This document shows, in pieces, positions 41,390-50,089 of a stretch of 64,000 nt of DNA. Numbering within the stretch: position 1 is the stretch's first letter; every line of letters begins with the position of its first letter. The DNA comes from Streptomyces sp. NBC_01317 (GTDB taxonomy: Bacteria > Actinomycetota > Actinomycetes > Streptomycetales > Streptomycetaceae): NCBI RefSeq assembly GCF_035961655.1, contig NZ_CP108393.1:6398501-6462500 (forward strand), read 5' to 3'. The position numbers were made by a program, and so were the translations under genes. Under the pieces are notes generated by a model. The model was not told where the DNA came from, made no database searches, and saw only the letters and a program-made list of their open reading frames with translations.

Positions 41390-42909
41390 CGGCCCGCCTC
41401 CTGCGTCGTGTTGAGGATGTTCACTCCGCGGAAGAGCGCGGACGGGCAGCCGTGCGAGACCGCCGCGACCTGGCCCGGCTGGGCCTTGCCGCAGTTGAAG
41501 GCACCGCCCAGGACATACGTCTGCGGGCCGCCGACGGCCTCCATGGACCCCCAGAAGTCCGTGGTGGTCGCCTGGTAGGCGACGTCGCGCAACTGGCCCG
41601 CGAGCTTGCCGTTCTCGATACGGAAGAAGCGCTGCCCGGTGAACTGGAAGTTGTGGCGCTGCATGTCGATCGACCACGACCGGTCGCCGACCACGTAGAT
41701 CCCGCGCTCCACCCCGCCGATCAGATCCTCCGTGGCGAGCCCGCCCGGATCGGGCCGCAGCGACACGTTCGCCATCCGCTGCACCGGCACATGGCCCGGC
41801 GAGTCCGCGTACGCGCACCCGTTGGACCGGCCCAGACCCGTCAGCTTCGCGATCCTGCGGTCCAGCTGGTACCCGACGAGCGTGCCGTCCTTCACCAGGT
41901 CCCACGACTGGGCCTCGACACCCTCGTCGTCGTACCCGATGGTGGCGAGCCCGTGCTCCGCGGTCCTGTCGCCGGTCACGTTCATCACCGACGAGCCGTA
42001 CGCCAGCTTCCCGAGCTGGTCGAAGGTGGCGAACGAGGTGCCCGCGTACGCCGCCTCGTACCCCAGCGCCCGGTCCAGCTCCGTGGCGTGGCCGATCGAC
42101 TCGTGGATCGTCAGCCACAGGTTGGACGGGTCGACCACCAGGTCGTACGTGCCCGCCTCGACGCTCGGCGCCCGCATCTTCTCGGCGAGCAGCCCCGGGA
42201 CGCGCTCCAGCTCGGCGTCCCAGTCCCAGCCCGTTCCCGTCAGATACTCCCAGCCCCGCCCGGCCGGCGGCGCGATCGTCCGCATGGAGTCGAACTCGCC
42301 GGAGTCCGAGTCGACCGCGACGGCGGTCAGCTGCGGGTGCAGCCTGACCCGCTGCTGCGTGGTGACCGTGCCGGAGGTGTCCGCGTAGAACTTGTTCTCG
42401 TGGACGGTGAGCAGCGACGCGTCCACATGCGCCACGCCCTCCGCCCGCAGCAGCCGCGCGCTCCACTCCGCGAGCAGCCCGCTCTTCTCCTCGTCCGGTA
42501 CGTCGAACGGGTCGATCTCGTACGCCGACACCCAGGTCTTCTCCGCGTGCACCGGCTCCTCGGCCAGCTCCACCCGCTCGTCGGACCCGGCCGCCGCGAT
42601 CACCTTCGCGGAGAGCTTGGCCATGGCCACGGCCTGCCCGGCGACCCGCGCCGCCGCGTCCATCGTCAGGTCGACCCCGGAGGCGAACCCCCAGGCCCCG
42701 CCGTGCACGACCCGGACCGCGTACCCGAGGTCCGTACTGTCCGAAGAACCGGCGGGCCTGGCGTCCCGCAGCCGCCGCGCCGCGCCGCGCACCCGCTCGA
42801 AGCGGAAATCCGCGTGGTCGGCACCGAGCGCGCGCGCCCTCGCGAGCGCGGCGTCGGCGAGTGCCCGCAAGGGCAACGCCAAGAACGTCTGATCTACATC
42901 ATGGGGCAC
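41386..42909 (-). CDS. tldD: TldD-type metallopeptidase subunit
   Basis: 507 residues. The zinc motif is HESIGHATELDRAL (HExxxH with a downstream Glu), and the SNGCAYADS and NVSLRPDPG segments are TldD hallmarks. With TldE it cleaves peptides, for example in maturation of modified peptides or degradation of unfolded ones. The start is GTG 42909. No RiPP precursor is seen nearby. Confidence 0.94.
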   Translation of the reverse strand: MPHDVDQTFLALPLRALADAALARARALGADHADFRFERVRGAARRLRDARPAGSSDSTDLGYAVRVVHGGAWGFASGVDLTMDAAARVAGQAVAMAKLSAKVIAAAGSDERVELAEEPVHAEKTWVSAYEIDPFDVPDEEKSGLLAEWSARLLRAEGVAHVDASLLTVHENKFYADTSGTVTTQQRVRLHPQLTAVAVDSDSGEFDSMRTIAPPAGRGWEYLTGTGWDWDAELERVPGLLAEKMRAPSVEAGTYDLVVDPSNLWLTIHESIGHATELDRALGYEAAYAGTSFATFDQLGKLAYGSSVMNVTGDRTAEHGLATIGYDDEGVEAQSWDLVKDGTLVGYQLDRRIAKLTGLGRSNGCAYADSPGHVPVQRMANVSLRPDPGGLATEDLIGGVERGIYVVGDRSWSIDMQRHNFQFTGQRFFRIENGKLAGQLRDVAYQATTTDFWGSMEAVGGPQTYVLGGAFNCGKAQPGQVAAVSHGCPSALFRGVNILNTTQEAGR

Positions 42910-43158
42910 GGCGGCCTCTCCTCAACTCACACTCGGCACGTTACCGGCAGTGAATCACGCGTCACCGGTCTGGTTACGGACACCCGTACTACGCCCCATC
43001 GGACCCGGCGCGCCACGGGAATTCGCTCGCGCCCGGCCCGGGGTTCTGTAGGGAACCAACAGGGTTGGCCGTCCGGCACTGTCAGAGGCGATTCTCCGCG
43101 AGCAGGGCAGTACCGATAGGTTTTCGGCAGACCAGACCGCTGAGGAAAGGGTGATCCG

Positions 43159-43878
43159 ATGAGCCGCTCGGTTCTCGTCACCGGAGGAAACCGGGGCATC
43201 GGCCTCGCCACCGCCCGCGCCTTCGCGGACAACGGCGACAAGGTCGCTTACACCTACCGCTCCGGCGAGCCGCCGCAGGCCCTGACGGACCTGGGCTGCC
43301 TGGCCGTTCGCTGCGACATCACCGACACCGAACAGGTGGAGCAGGCCTACAAGGAGATCGAGGAGAAGCACGGTCCCGTGGAGGTGCTGGTGGCCAACGC
43401 CGGCATCACCAAGGACCAGTTGCTGATGCGGATGTCCGAGGACGACTTCACGTCCGTCCTCGACACCAACCTCACCGGCACGTTCCGCGTCGTGAAGCGG
43501 GCCAACCGCGCCATGCTCCGCGCCAAGAAGGGCCGGGTCGTCCTGATCTCCTCGGTGGTCGGGCTGACCGGCCAGGCGGGACAGGCGAACTACGCCGCGT
43601 CCAAGGCCGGCCTGGTGGGCTTCGCCCGCTCGCTCGCCCGCGAACTCGGCTCGCGGAACATCACCTTCAACGTCGTCGCCCCCGGCTTCACGGAGAGCGA
43701 CATGACACGCGTGCTCACCGACGCGCAGCGCGCGGGCATCGTCTCGCAGGTCCCGCTCGGCCGTTACGCGCAGCCGGAGGAGATCGCCGCAGTGGTGCGG
43801 TTCCTCACCTCCGACGACGCCTCGTACATCACTGGAGCCGTCATTCCCGTTGACGGCGGATTGGGCATGGGTCACTGA
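43159..43878 (+). CDS. fabG: 3-oxoacyl-ACP reductase
   Basis: A 239-residue SDR reductase of type II fatty-acid synthesis. TGGNRGIGLATA binds NADPH, NAGITKDQLLMRM and YAASKAGLVGF (Tyr-Lys of YxxxK) are catalytic, and ITGAVIPVDGGLGMGH ends it. GAGGAAAGGG precedes the ATG. It is followed after four bases by the enoyl reductase gene, the same pair as mabA-inhA of mycobacteria. Confidence 0.93.
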   Translation: MSRSVLVTGGNRGIGLATARAFADNGDKVAYTYRSGEPPQALTDLGCLAVRCDITDTEQVEQAYKEIEEKHGPVEVLVANAGITKDQLLMRMSEDDFTSVLDTNLTGTFRVVKRANRAMLRAKKGRVVLISSVVGLTGQAGQANYAASKAGLVGFARSLARELGSRNITFNVVAPGFTESDMTRVLTDAQRAGIVSQVPLGRYAQPEEIAAVVRFLTSDDASYITGAVIPVDGGLGMGH

Positions 43879-43882
43879 TCAC

Positions 43883-44653
43883 ATGAGTGGAATCCTGGCC
43901 GGCAAGCGCATCCTCGTCACGGGGGTCCTCACCGAGTCCTCCATCGCCTTCCACGCCGCCAAGGTGGCGCAGCAGCAGGGCGCCGAGGTCGTCCTCACCG
44001 GTTTCGGCCGGCTGAGCCTCGTCGAGCGCATCGCCAAGCGACTGCCCGAGCCGGCCCCGGTCATCGAGCTGGACGTGACCAACCAGGAGCACCTGGACGG
44101 TCTGGCGGACCGGATCCGCGAGCACCAGGGCGCCGACGCGCGCCTCGACGGCATCGTGCACTCGATCGCCTTCGGCCCGCAGGCCGCGTTCAACTTCCTG
44201 GAGGCCCAGTGGGAGGACGTCGCGACGGCCGTCCAGGTCTCCGCGTACTCGCTCAAGTCCCTGACCATGGCCTGCCTGCCGCTGATGGAGCACGGCGGCT
44301 CGGTCGTCGGCCTCACCTTCGACGCTCAGGTCGCCTGGCCGAAGTACGACTGGATGGGCGTGGCGAAGGCCGCGCTGGAGTCCACCAGCCGCTACCTCGC
44401 CCGTGACCTGGGCGAGCGGAACGTCCGCTGCAACCTGATCTCGGCCGGCCCGCTCAAGTCGATGGCCGCCAAGTCCATCCCGGGCTTCGAGTCGCTCGCG
44501 GACGTGTGGAACCACCGGGCTCCGATGAAGTGGGACATGTCCGACCCGGAGCCGGCGGGCCGGGGCGTCGTCGCTCTGCTGTCGGACTTCTTCCCAAGGA
44601 CGACGGGGGAGATCGTCCACGTCGACGGCGGCGTGCACATGATGGGCGCCTGA
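43883..44653 (+). CDS. fabI: Enoyl-ACP reductase (InhA/FabI type)
   Basis: 256 residues. GKRILVTGVLTESSIAFHAA is the FabI/InhA nucleotide site, HSIAFGP the oxyanion region, and DWMGVAKAALES carries the catalytic Lys (Tyr is in PKYDWMG). Sequence is closer to InhA than to E. coli FabI (VTGVLTESS). It would reduce enoyl-ACP in FAS II; a target of isoniazid- or triclosan-type inhibitors in relatives. Operon with fabG. Confidence 0.93.
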   Translation: MSGILAGKRILVTGVLTESSIAFHAAKVAQQQGAEVVLTGFGRLSLVERIAKRLPEPAPVIELDVTNQEHLDGLADRIREHQGADARLDGIVHSIAFGPQAAFNFLEAQWEDVATAVQVSAYSLKSLTMACLPLMEHGGSVVGLTFDAQVAWPKYDWMGVAKAALESTSRYLARDLGERNVRCNLISAGPLKSMAAKSIPGFESLADVWNHRAPMKWDMSDPEPAGRGVVALLSDFFPRTTGEIVHVDGGVHMMGA

Positions 44654-44686
44654 CCCTTCCGCACCACCTCCTTCCGCGCCACCTCC

Positions 44687-44734
44687 TACGGAAGCCGCGT
44701 GATCGTCCCCCGGGACGGCCACGCGGCTTCCGTA
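44687..44734 (+). terminator. Hairpin terminator after fabG-fabI
   Basis: TACGGAAGCCGCG (44687-44699) pairs over 13 bp with CGCGGCTTCCGTA (44722-44734). An inner GTCCC/GGGAC stem lies in the loop. It is 33 bases past the stop. Confidence 0.85.
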
Positions 44735-44847
44735 TGTCACGGAGCGTGTCCGTCCGAGTCGAAAAGAGCGGCACTTCCCCGCACACTGGGCGGAACGGAC
44801 CAGATCGCTCCGGTTGTGACAGTCGTGGCGGGGGAGGAGGTACGGCG

Positions 44848-45282
44848 ATGCGCAGAGTGCGTCGTGTGCTGGTCGCGTTCCTGGCCGCCCCGCTGATCCC
44901 GCTGGGGCTGACGGTCTTCTCGGAGGTACGGGAGCGCCCCGCGCCGCCCGCCGTGCCGCCCGCCGCGACGGCGCGGCCCGGCCCCGATCACGACCGGGAG
45001 AAGGGCCGCGACCGCGAGAAGGGCCGGGACCGCGAGAAGGGCCGGGACCGGGACCGGGCGGCCTGCCGTACGCGGATCACGGGCTCCCGCGCCACCGCCT
45101 TCTGCCACAACCCGTACCCGGAGACCGACCGCGTCCGCCTGCACGTCGAATGCGCCCGCTGGTGGGACATCGACGTCGACAGCGCCCCGGCGGAGATCCA
45201 CCCGGCCGGTTACGTCCAGCTCTCGGACCGCTGCTGGAAAGAGGTCAGGTCGGTGTGGGTCAGCCATGAGAGCGTGAGCTGA
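44848..45282 (+). CDS. Secreted small protein with charged tandem repeats
   Basis: 144 residues. A signal peptide (RRVRRVLVAFLAAPLIPLGL) precedes a Pro/Ala stretch. Three DREKGR repeats and DRDR (about residues 49-70, from an 18-base DNA repeat at 44992-45045) follow. The rest is a compact domain with four cysteines (ACRTRI, AFCHNP, VECARW, DRCWKEV). Disulfides are likely. The ATG has a strong GGGGAGGAGG. Function unknown. Confidence 0.82.
   Translation: MRRVRRVLVAFLAAPLIPLGLTVFSEVRERPAPPAVPPAATARPGPDHDREKGRDREKGRDREKGRDRDRAACRTRITGSRATAFCHNPYPETDRVRLHVECARWWDIDVDSAPAEIHPAGYVQLSDRCWKEVRSVWVSHESVS
44992..45045 (+). repeat. 18-base tandem repeat (three units) inside a secreted protein gene
   Basis: Units starting GACCG at 44992, 45010 and 45028 share GAGAAGGGCCG and differ at one or two bases. 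A partial fourth unit follows. Each unit encodes six residues (DREKGR), so gain or loss keeps the frame. Confidence 0.85.
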
Positions 45283-45309
45283 GGACGCGAGGGCCCGTTC
45301 GGAGCCCGT

Positions 45310-45984
45310 TCAGACCCGCTCGACCAAGCAGTGCAGCGCGTGGCTCGCCGCCTCCGCGCCCGCCGCCTCCCCGTCCCCCGCCCGGATCGCGGTCACCAGC
45401 CGCGCGTGGTCCATGTGGTTCTCCGGCCGCAGCACCGCCCCCACATCCGTCCGCAGCCGGTCCCGCAGCAGATGCCCCAGGTCCGCGTAGAGCGTGACCA
45501 TCACGTCGTTGTGCGAGGCCGACACCACCGCCAGGTGCAGCGTCGCGTCCGCCGTGACGAACCGCTCCGCGTCACCCGCCGCCCAGGCCTCCTCGCGCCG
45601 CGCCAGCAGCGTGTCCAGCAGGCGCAGGTCCTTGGCCGTACGGCGCTCCGCCGCGAGCCGGGCGGCCGACGACTCCAGCGTGGAGCGCAGCTCGGCGATG
45701 TGCCGGTGGTCGGCGTCCGCGAACCTGCGCCGCATCACGCCCGCCAGCTCGCTCGTCGCGACGACGTACGTCCCCGAGCCCTGCCGGATGTCCAGCAGGC
45801 CGTTGTGCGCCAGGGCACGGACCGCCTCACGGACGGTGTTGCGTGCCACGCCCAGCTGCTCGACCAGCTCGGGTTCGGTGGGGATACGGGATCCCACCGG
45901 CCACGCGCCCGAGGTGATCTGGTTCCGCAACTCGGTGATCACCTGGTCCGAGAGGGCGGAACGCCGGGGAGAGGTCAGCGCCAT
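45310..45984 (-). CDS. FadR-type GntR family transcriptional regulator
   Basis: 224 residues. The winged helix is SDQVITELRNQITSGAWP then RIPTEPELVEQLGVARNTVREAV. The FCD effector domain follows, with HIAELRSTLESSAARLAAER and a metal/ligand-type histidine region HLAVVSASHNDVM and HHARL-like DHARLVTAI. ATG 45984 has GGGAG six bases ahead. It is divergent from the NimT/CynX transporter over 84 bases full of symmetric sequence, so it very likely regulates that gene. Confidence 0.9.
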   Translation of the reverse strand: MALTSPRRSALSDQVITELRNQITSGAWPVGSRIPTEPELVEQLGVARNTVREAVRALAHNGLLDIRQGSGTYVVATSELAGVMRRRFADADHRHIAELRSTLESSAARLAAERRTAKDLRLLDTLLARREEAWAAGDAERFVTADATLHLAVVSASHNDVMVTLYADLGHLLRDRLRTDVGAVLRPENHMDHARLVTAIRAGDGEAAGAEAASHALHCLVERV

Positions 45985-46003
45985 GGTGCTCCCAACTCTG
46001 TCT

Positions 46004-46054
46004 GGAAGGAGATTTCTGACCGGAAGGAGATTGGACAACCAATCATCCCATGAT
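46004..46054. promoter_or_regulatory. Operator region between the FadR-type regulator and the transporter
   Basis: GGAAGGAGATT is repeated at 46004-46014 and 46022-46032. ATTGG-ACAA-CCAAT (46030-46043) is an inverted repeat, close to GntR/FadR-type operators. ATCAT-CCC-ATGAT (46042-46054) is another. All lie in the gap shared by the two divergent genes. Confidence 0.65.
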
Positions 46055-46068
46055 TCTATGATGGCCCC

Positions 46069-47346
46069 ATGCCTGACGAGACCCGGACCGACACCCGGCT
46101 GCCCGCCACCACCCCGAGTGTGCCCGGCGACGCTCCGGCACCACGCCCCGTCGCGTGGGTGATACCGGTTGTCGTGACCGGACTGGTCCTCGCCGCTCTC
46201 AACCTCCGTCCCGCCATCACCAGCCTGGGCCCCCTGCTGGAGGACGTACGGGGCGGGCTGCGCATGAGCGGCACGGTGGCCGGTGTCCTCACCTCCGTAC
46301 CGCCTTTCTGCTTCGCCGTCTTCGGTTTCACGGCGCCCCGCCTGGCCCGCCGCTTCGGCCCCGGCGCGGTCGTCTGCGCCGGCATGGCGGCCATCACGGC
46401 GGGGCTGCTGATCCGGCCCTTCACGTCCGGTACGCCCGCCTTCCTGGCGGCGAGCGCCCTCGCGCTCATGGGCATCGCGGTCAGCAACGTCCTGATGCCG
46501 GTGATCGTCAAGCGGTACTTCCCCGACCGCGTCGGCACCATGACCGGCCTCTACTCGATGGCCCTCGCGCTCGGCACCGCCTTCGCCGCCGCCGCGACCG
46601 TCCCCATGACCGAGGCGCTCGGCGGCAGTTGGCGCGTGGGGCTCGGGGTCTGGGCCGTGCTCGCCGCCCTCGCGGTGCTGCCCTGGACCGCTCTCGTACG
46701 GGACCGCAGCGGCGCTGCCACCGTCTCCCCGGCGGGCACCCCCGGGGCGCGCGGGCTGAGCCTCGTCCGGAGCCGTACCGCCTGGGCGCTCGCCTGCTAC
46801 TTCGGCATCCAGGCCTCCGGCGCGTACATCACCATGGGCTGGATGCCGCAGGTCTTCCGGGACGCCGGCCTCTCCGCGGGCACGGCGGGGCTGCTGCTCG
46901 CCGTGACGATGGTGATGGGCGTCCCGCTCGCCTTCGTGATCCCCCGGCTCGCCACCCGGCTGAGGAACCAGGGCCCGATCGCCGTGGCGCTGGGCCTGTG
47001 CGGTCTGACGGCCTACGCGGGCCTCTCCCTCGCCCCCGCGTCCGGCGCCTGGCTCTGGGCCGTGCTCCTCGGCATCTCGAACTGCTCGTTCCCGCTCGCC
47101 CTCACCATGATCGGCATGCGGTCGAGGAGCGGCGCCGGAGTCGTACGGCTCTCCGCCTTCGCGCAGTCCACGGGCTATCTGATGTCGATCCCCGGCCCGC
47201 TGCTGATCGGGGTGCTCTACCAGAACACCGGCGGGTGGGGGCTGCCGCTGGCGATCATGGGCGGGTTCCTCGTGCCGCAGATGGTGGCGGGTGTCATCGC
47301 CGGGCGGGACCGGACGATAGAGGACGAAACCAGGATGCGAGACTGA
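46069..47346 (+). CDS. CynX/NimT family MFS transporter
   Basis: 425 residues, 12 membrane segments, major facilitator. LNLRPAITSLGPLLEDVRG near the start and GLYSMALALGTAFAAAATVP fit the CynX/NimT group (cyanate or 2-nitroimidazole transporters in E. coli). Substrate unknown. The start is ATG 46069, 14 bases past a palindrome. A 38-residue membrane peptide gene follows after four bases. Confidence 0.88.
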   Translation: MPDETRTDTRLPATTPSVPGDAPAPRPVAWVIPVVVTGLVLAALNLRPAITSLGPLLEDVRGGLRMSGTVAGVLTSVPPFCFAVFGFTAPRLARRFGPGAVVCAGMAAITAGLLIRPFTSGTPAFLAASALALMGIAVSNVLMPVIVKRYFPDRVGTMTGLYSMALALGTAFAAAATVPMTEALGGSWRVGLGVWAVLAALAVLPWTALVRDRSGAATVSPAGTPGARGLSLVRSRTAWALACYFGIQASGAYITMGWMPQVFRDAGLSAGTAGLLLAVTMVMGVPLAFVIPRLATRLRNQGPIAVALGLCGLTAYAGLSLAPASGAWLWAVLLGISNCSFPLALTMIGMRSRSGAGVVRLSAFAQSTGYLMSIPGPLLIGVLYQNTGGWGLPLAIMGGFLVPQMVAGVIAGRDRTIEDETRMRD

Positions 47347-47350
47347 GCGC

Positions 47351-47467
47351 ATGCCAGTCCTTGACCCGAATCCCCAGAACGGCCAGCAGAAGCTGCTCAT
47401 CGTGTTCGGCACGATCATCGGCATCCTGGTGATCATCGGCATCATCGCCTCGATCGCCAGCCCGTGA
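47351..47467 (+). CDS. SGM_5486-type transporter-associated small protein
   Basis: 38 residues: MPVLDPNPQNGQQKLLIVFG, then a hydrophobic stretch rich in Ile and Gly, ending ASIASP. One membrane segment. It starts four bases after the transporter stop. I recognise it as the short family annotated next to MFS transporters in Streptomyces. A role as a transporter subunit is inferred. Confidence 0.85.
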   Translation: MPVLDPNPQNGQQKLLIVFGTIIGILVIIGIIASIASP

Positions 47468-47639
47468 CGGAGGGCCCCTGCCCGCTCTGCCCGCTCTGCC
47501 CGTTTCTGTGGTGGGGCTGGCACCACCTTCCCCTAGGGGGCCAGGGTCAGGGGTGAGTGGGTGGGTCACCGGATGGGCCGGAGCGCCCGCGATCCGTAGG
47601 TTCTGAGGTGTCGGACACCACGGACCCACGGAGGCGGAC

Positions 47640-47846
47640 ATGCCGGCCAGAACGTACCCCCGCACCCGCCCCACGCCCGCGGACGCCCTCGCGGTCCGGC
47701 TCCCGTGGTGGGCCCTGGCCCTGCCCGCCGTCGCCTTCGCCGTCCTGCTCGTCCTGATGGCGGGCCCCGGCCAGGCGCAGGCCGCGACCACCGACCCGGG
47801 GATCGCCCGGATCCTGGACCTGATGCGCCAGGTGCTCGCGCGCTAG
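47640..47846 (+). CDS. Small secreted or membrane protein
   Basis: 68 residues with a basic N-terminus (PARTYPRTRP), one hydrophobic segment (WWALALPAVAFAVLLVLM), an AQAATTDPG cleavage-like site and a short amphipathic tail (IARILDLMRQVLAR). GGAGGCGGAC gives a ribosome site five to eight bases ahead. Function unknown. Confidence 0.72.
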   Translation: MPARTYPRTRPTPADALAVRLPWWALALPAVAFAVLLVLMAGPGQAQAATTDPGIARILDLMRQVLAR

Positions 47847-47964
47847 GGCCTGTCCCAGGGCGTACGCCAGAGCGCGCGGTCACGCCCTAGCACTGTTCAC
47901 CCGTGCCGGGGGCCCGTTCCAACACCCTGCGCCCGCGGGCGCATTTCATGCGAAGCTGGATGGC

Positions 47965-48483
47965 ATGAGCGCCGATACGTCCCGCAGGATCGTCCTACTC
48001 CGGCACGCCAAGGCCGACTGGCCGGAGGTGGCCGACCACGAGAGGCCACTCGCCGACCGGGGCCGTGCGGATTCCTCCGTCGCGGGCCGCCGCCTCGCCG
48101 AGACCGGTATCGCCATCGATCTCGCCCTCTGCTCCACCGCGGCGCGGACCCGTGAGACCTGGAAGCTGGCCGTGCACGAGCTGCCGCAGCGTCCGAGGAC
48201 CGTCTACGAGGACCGGCTGTACGACGCGACCCTCGGCGAGCTGCTCGCCCTGATCAACGAGACTCCCGACGACGTGGACAACCTGCTCCTCGTCGGCCAC
48301 AACCCGAGCATGCACGCCCTCGCCGACGCGATGGCCGGCCCGGACTCGGGCGACGACATCGCCCGGATGACCCGCAGCGGGTTCCCGACGGCCGCCTTCG
48401 CCGTCATCGGGATCGACCGGGGCTGGAAGTCGGTGGAGCTGGGAGTGGGCACGCTCCAGGAGTTCTGGGCCCCGCACGACTGA
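47965..48483 (+). CDS. sixA: SixA-type histidine phosphatase
   Basis: 172 residues. IVLLRHAKADWPE holds the catalytic RHG/RHA-type motif, and LLLVGHNPSMHALAD the second histidine. CSTAARTRETW is the third conserved part. SixA of E. coli dephosphorylates phosphohistidine (HPt domains, NPr); the target here is unknown. The gene is convergent with serB, with a hairpin over the junction. Confidence 0.9.
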   Translation: MSADTSRRIVLLRHAKADWPEVADHERPLADRGRADSSVAGRRLAETGIAIDLALCSTAARTRETWKLAVHELPQRPRTVYEDRLYDATLGELLALINETPDDVDNLLLVGHNPSMHALADAMAGPDSGDDIARMTRSGFPTAAFAVIGIDRGWKSVELGVGTLQEFWAPHD

Positions 48484-48510
48484 GCCGTATTCACGCCCAA
48501 GGACTGTCCG

Positions 48511-48541
48511 GCTCACAGGAGTGGCTCTCACTCCTGTGAGC
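48511..48541. terminator. 13-bp hairpin over the serB stop, shared by sixA and serB
   Basis: GCTCACAGGAGTG (48511-48523) pairs with CACTCCTGTGAGC (48529-48541) around GCTCT. The right arm encodes the last serB codons and contains its TGA. It serves as a bidirectional terminator. Confidence 0.8.
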
Positions 48542-49823
48542 GGTCGTCGTCCTCCGACGCCTCCTCGACCTCTTCGCGGGTGATCCCCAGCAGATAGAGG
48601 ACGGTGTCCAGGAACGGTACGTTCACCGCCGCGTGCGCCGCCTTGCGGACCACCGGCTTCGCGTTGAAGGCCACTCCGAGCCCGGCCGCGTTCAGCATGT
48701 CGAGATCGTTGGCGCCGTCCCCGATCGCCACCGTCTGCGCCAGCGGCACCCCGGCCTCGGCGGCGAACCGCCGCAGCAGCCTGGCCTTGCCCGCGCGGTC
48801 CACGATCTCCCCGGTCACCCGCCCGGTGAGCTTCCCGTCCACGATCTCCAGGGTGTTGGCGGCGGCGAAGTCCAGCCCGAGACGGTCCTTGAGCGCGTCG
48901 GTGACCTGGGTGAACCCGCCGGACACGACGCCCACTTGGTAGCCGAGCCGTTTGAGCGTACGGATCAGGGTGCGGGCCCCGGGAGTGAGCCGTACCTCCG
49001 CCCGTACCTTGTCCACCACCGACGCGTCGAGCCCGGCCAGCAGCGCCACCCGCGCGTGCAGGGACTGCTCGAAGTCCAGCTCTCCCGCCATGGCACGGGC
49101 GGTCACCTCGGCGACCTCCGCCTCACAGCCCGCGTGCGCCGCGAAGAGTTCGATGACCTCGTCCTGGATCAGCGTCGAGTCGACGTCCATCACCACCAGG
49201 CGCTGGGCCCGGCGGGCCAGCCCGGCCGAGACGACCGCGACATCCACCCCGATCCCCGCCGCCGAGGTCGCCAGCGCGGTGCGCAGCGGCGCGGTCTCCA
49301 CACCGGACACCGCGAACTCCACCGCTGTGACGGGGTACTTGGCGAGCCGGAAGATACGGTCGATGTTGCCGCCGGTCGAGGTGATGCTCGCCGCTATGGC
49401 GGCCGTCGACTCCGCGGTGAGCGGGTTGCCGAGCACGGTGACGTGCGAACGGCCGCTGCCGCGCGGCCGGTTGTCGCCCTTGCCGGAGATGATCTCGGCC
49501 TGGAGCTTGAGGGACTCCGTCCAGCTGTGGACGGTGGCCCGCAGCTCGCCCTCGGTGGCGCCGCCCGCCGCCGGCGCGGTGATCAGCGCGCACAGGACGA
49601 TACGGCCACGGGTGACGACCTGCTCGATGTCGATGACATCGACGGCGTAGGCGGCGAGGGTGTCGAAGAGCCCCGCGGTGATCCCGGGGCGGTCCTTCCC
49701 GAAGATCTTGACGAGAAGGGTCGGGACCTCGGTGACCGGGACCTCGGTGACCGGGACCTCGGCCGGGACGTCGGTCGGGACATCAGGGGTCTCAGGGATC
49801 TGGCGGGGCTGCGGTGCGCTCAT
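48528..49823 (-). CDS. serB: Phosphoserine phosphatase with N-terminal ACT domains
   Basis: 431 residues. A repeat EVPVTEVPVTEVP (15-base DNA repeat, 49723-49767) precedes an ACT domain (LLVKIFGKDRPGITAG) and a second ACT-like domain. The HAD phosphatase has VVMDVDSTLIQDEVIE (nucleophile Asp), VVSGGFTQV and GDGANDLDML. It makes serine from phosphoserine, and ACT domains usually allow feedback by serine. The C-terminus is acidic. Confidence 0.94.
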   Translation of the reverse strand: MSAPQPRQIPETPDVPTDVPAEVPVTEVPVTEVPTLLVKIFGKDRPGITAGLFDTLAAYAVDVIDIEQVVTRGRIVLCALITAPAAGGATEGELRATVHSWTESLKLQAEIISGKGDNRPRGSGRSHVTVLGNPLTAESTAAIAASITSTGGNIDRIFRLAKYPVTAVEFAVSGVETAPLRTALATSAAGIGVDVAVVSAGLARRAQRLVVMDVDSTLIQDEVIELFAAHAGCEAEVAEVTARAMAGELDFEQSLHARVALLAGLDASVVDKVRAEVRLTPGARTLIRTLKRLGYQVGVVSGGFTQVTDALKDRLGLDFAAANTLEIVDGKLTGRVTGEIVDRAGKARLLRRFAAEAGVPLAQTVAIGDGANDLDMLNAAGLGVAFNAKPVVRKAAHAAVNVPFLDTVLYLLGITREEVEEASEDDDRSQE

Positions 49824-49907
49824 GGTGATCCCACCGTAGCGGGCGCGGACCCGGGACCGGCCGGGTGTCCCGTACAGCGGACAGCATGGTCACCCGGCGG
49901 ACACCTC

Positions 49908-49919
49908 CCGTGATCACGG
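49908..49919. promoter_or_regulatory. 12-base perfect palindrome upstream of serB and the FHA-ABC gene
   Basis: CCGTGATCACGG, followed 15 bases later by ATGATCA. It lies in the 266-base divergent gap (49824-50089). That gap also has a -10-like TAGACT (50051-50056), which would give a leader of about 27 bases for the FHA-ABC gene. Confidence 0.4.
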
Positions 49920-50089
49920 CGGACACATTCCATGATCACAAGCGTCACGGAGCCGGCCGCATGGACCCCTTCGTACCTGGGTATTCAAGAGGCCCGGTTT
50001 TCACGGGAGGCAGCCCGCCTGAAATAGTTCCCCCCGATGTTCGCCATCCCTAGACTCCCCAGCGATGGGGGAACTTCGGGGGACAACTA

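Noticed and set aside
49865..50053. 62-codon frame between serB and the FHA-ABC gene
   Set aside because: No ribosome site, no hydrophobic or domain pattern, and it covers the palindrome and promoter region.
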